Shown: piece by piece, positions 6,658-7,554 of the stretch
Numbering within the stretch: position 1 is the stretch's first letter
Layout of the letters: each line of letters starts with the position of its first letter
NCBI GenBank assembly: GCA_003641465.1
Contig: QNAJ01000067.1
Location: forward strand, 1-7,554
Reading direction: 5' to 3'
Source of the DNA: Verrucomicrobiota bacterium
Lineage (GTDB): Bacteria > Verrucomicrobiota > Kiritimatiellia > B70-G9
DNA: 7,554 bases
The notes under the pieces: model-generated
What the model saw: only the letters and a program-made list of their open reading frames with translations
What the model was told of the DNA's origin: nothing
Databases searched by the model: none
Program-made: the position numbers and the translations under genes

Positions 6658-7293
6658 CTATTCTCCATCCGGAGTAACAGGTTTTTTCTTCTTCTTCTGA
6701 GGGACGAACTCCGCTTCCCTGATCACGCGAACCACTTCGGCATAGGTTACCGGCCGCACCCCGGCTACGAACTCCATGTCTGTCCCGTACTCGGTCTCAT
6801 CCGGCTCGCCGGTCTTACCCTTCTTCAATGGATCGGTAGTCGCAGCAAGCTGAATCACATGGGGTGCCACAGGTTCGGCCAGCGGCGCCAGGGAATCAAC
6901 CGCTTCTCCCACTGTCCCAATAGAAACACCGATGCTGTTGAGAAAATCAATATACGATTGCGGATCGTCCGGATTCTCCACCTCCGACTGCCGCTTCATG
7001 GCCTGCACGACTACCCGCGCCAGATCGTTGAGCCGGACCAGCTCCTCCGGTTTCCAGCCTCCCCATGGAGAAATATTGTTGTCCATAAGAATCTGTATGC
7101 ACTCGATGTCGGAGGGCGAAGCTGGGAGAAAACGTGCCAGCCCCAGCACGTTCACCAGCAGCTGCGCCAGCTCAGCCTGCGTAACCCCCCGGGTAAGCCC
7201 TGCGGTGCCCGTCTGCTGGGCCGCGCCACTCCCAGCAGCCCACAGGAACCCCGCAGCAATAGCCAGAAATACCGCTCGCCGGATTGTTCTCAT
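6658..7293 (-). CDS. Secreted protein of unknown function with degenerate SLH-like motifs
   Basis: This 211-aa protein is not one I recognise as a named family. The signal peptide is MRTIRRAVFLAIAAGFLWAA, with likely cleavage near GSGAA-QQ (residues 25-26). Residues 36-110 resemble S-layer homology repeats. RGVTQAELAQLLVNVLGL (35-52) matches the VTRAE-x-A helix, and IQILMDNNISPWGGWKPEELVRLNDLARVVVQAM (66-99) matches the helix-GI-loop-P-VTRAE pattern. A further similar piece, RPVTYAEVVRVIREAEFV (180-197), is near the C-terminus. Between them is a Pro/Ala-rich linker (about 134-178). The tail has five Lys (200-204) and ends in PVTPDGE. SLH domains bind cell-wall-linked polysaccharide in other bacteria, so glycan binding is a possible role, but this is inference. 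The start at 7293 is chosen for its strong TAAGGAGG site; an in-frame ATG at 7344 would fall in the promoter. It appears to head the operon, 56 bp before the beta-barrel gene. Confidence 0.8.
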   Translation of the reverse strand: MRTIRRAVFLAIAAGFLWAAGSGAAQQTGTAGLTRGVTQAELAQLLVNVLGLARFLPASPSDIECIQILMDNNISPWGGWKPEELVRLNDLARVVVQAMKRQSEVENPDDPQSYIDFLNSIGVSIGTVGEAVDSLAPLAEPVAPHVIQLAATTDPLKKGKTGEPDETEYGTDMEFVAGVRPVTYAEVVRVIREAEFVPQKKKKKPVTPDGE

Positions 7294-7302
7294 GAATTCC
7301 AG

Positions 7303-7310
7303 CCTCCTTA
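7303..7310 (-). promoter_or_regulatory. Ribosome binding site of the SLH-like protein gene
   Basis: TAAGGAGG on the minus strand ends 9 nt before the ATG at 7293. It is the strongest site in the window and decides this start against the upstream in-frame ATG at 7344. Confidence 0.85.
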
Positions 7311-7348
7311 AACTCAGGCAAGCTGCACTAAGTAACCAACACAATACT

Positions 7349-7378
7349 AGTACACAGAGGGTACCCCTCTCAGGTCAA
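7349..7378 (-). promoter_or_regulatory. Likely sigma70-type promoter of the operon
   Basis: On the minus strand, TTGACC (7373-7378, five of six consensus bases) is followed after 18 nt by TGTACT (7349-7354, four of six). Transcription would start near 7342 and give a leader of about 50 nt ending in the strong ribosome site at 7303-7310. The position, ahead of the first gene of a tightly packed set, supports the call; the -10 box is only fair. Confidence 0.5.
7356..7370. promoter_or_regulatory. Perfect inverted repeat in the promoter spacer, possible operator
   Basis: AGAGGG, a 3-nt spacer and CCCTCT form a perfect 6-bp inverted repeat. It sits between the proposed -35 and -10 boxes, where a bound dimeric regulator would block RNA polymerase. 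No regulator gene is in the window, so the binding protein is unknown. Confidence 0.4.
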
Positions 7379-7381
7379 GCC

Positions 7382-7399
7382 GATTTTCCCAGAAAAATC
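7382..7399. repeat. Second inverted repeat just upstream of the -35 box
   Basis: GATTTT and AAAATC flank a 6-nt centre, giving a perfect 6-bp inverted repeat that ends 3 bp upstream of the proposed -35 box. It could be an activator site, an AT-rich promoter-strengthening element, or chance. It lacks the GC stem expected of a terminator. Confidence 0.3.
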
Positions 7400-7554
7400 C
7401 CCTAAGCCACGTTTGTTCGCCGCATGTCCCATCCCACACTCCGGAAAATGAATCCCGAACGTTGCAGAGACCTGGCGACGGAATCGCGCTTTCCCGCAGG
7501 CTCAGATAGCCTCCGCCGTCATGGGAACCAGCATGGGGGCGCTTCTGCTATTCA
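7400..7554. other. Window-edge region with no supported gene
   Basis: One minus-strand frame is open from the edge to a TGA at 7502-7504 and reads NSRSAPMLVPMTAEAI. It could be the last 16 residues of an upstream co-oriented gene, but this is too short to assign. A plus-strand frame from an ATG at 7424 stays open to the edge (43 codons) but has no ribosome site and an unremarkable composition. Nothing else stands out in the remainder. Confidence 0.35.

Noticed and set aside
6674..6690. Lys codon run with an A6 tract near the end of the SLH-like gene, as a slippage site
   Set aside because: There is no overlapping frame worth reaching and no stimulatory structure; it is only a five-Lys stretch.
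7470..7500. Imperfect stem after the TGA at 7502-7504 as a terminator
   Set aside because: The pairing has bulges and no T-run follows.
7502..7552. Possible C-terminal end of an upstream minus-strand gene (16 codons then TGA)
   Set aside because: It is compatible with a gene end but far too short to support a CDS call.
7424..7554. Plus-strand frame open from an ATG to the right window edge
   Set aside because: It has no ribosome site, is only 43 codons, and its sequence resembles no recognisable protein; chance is the simpler explanation.

Overview
The window is a compact block of six genes, all on the minus strand and read from right to left. It looks like the export and assembly part of an exopolysaccharide or capsule locus of the Wzx/Wzy-dependent type. 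The host is a diderm (Gram-negative type) bacterium, because a lipoprotein export protein and an outer-membrane beta-barrel are both present. The pseudopilin at the left edge has a FTLIELLVVIAIIAILAG helix followed by an Arg/Lys-rich ARAREKGRRMKC stretch. That pattern is typical of the PVC group (Kiritimatiellota, Lentisphaerota, Verrucomicrobiota) and related phyla such as Omnitrophota. This placement is an inference from motif style, not from a search.

Layout in transcription order: (1) 7505-7554, the window edge, possibly the last codons of an upstream gene, followed by a non-coding leader with a sigma70-like promoter (7349-7378). A perfect inverted repeat lies between the -35 and -10 boxes. 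(2) 6658-7293, a secreted protein of unknown function with degenerate SLH-like motifs. (3) 5333-6601, an outer-membrane beta-barrel of the EpsL / beta-barrel porin 2 type. (4) A 188-bp gap (5145-5332) with a second possible promoter. (5) 3042-5144, a fused Wzz-type chain-length regulator and BY tyrosine kinase. (6) 2317-3027, a short Wza-like polysaccharide export (OPX) lipoprotein. (7) 374-2287, a polytopic Wzy_C-family polymerase/ligase with a C-terminal TPR region. (8) 1-285, the N-terminal part of a type II secretion/type IV pilus-like pseudopilin that runs off the window.

Likely working model: the Wzy-family protein joins repeat units at the periplasmic face of the inner membrane. The Wzz/BY-kinase controls chain length and export through cycles of tyrosine phosphorylation. 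The OPX lipoprotein carries the polymer across the periplasm. It lacks the C-terminal helix that lets E. coli Wza cross the outer membrane, so the beta-barrel encoded two genes upstream is the natural candidate for the outer-membrane pore. The SLH-like protein and the pseudopilin are the two members whose roles are not explained by this model. No glycosyltransferase, flippase, initiating phosphoglycosyltransferase or low-molecular-weight phosphatase gene is present here, so the rest of the pathway must lie elsewhere. I see no tRNA, rRNA, CRISPR array, insertion sequence or convincing intrinsic terminator.
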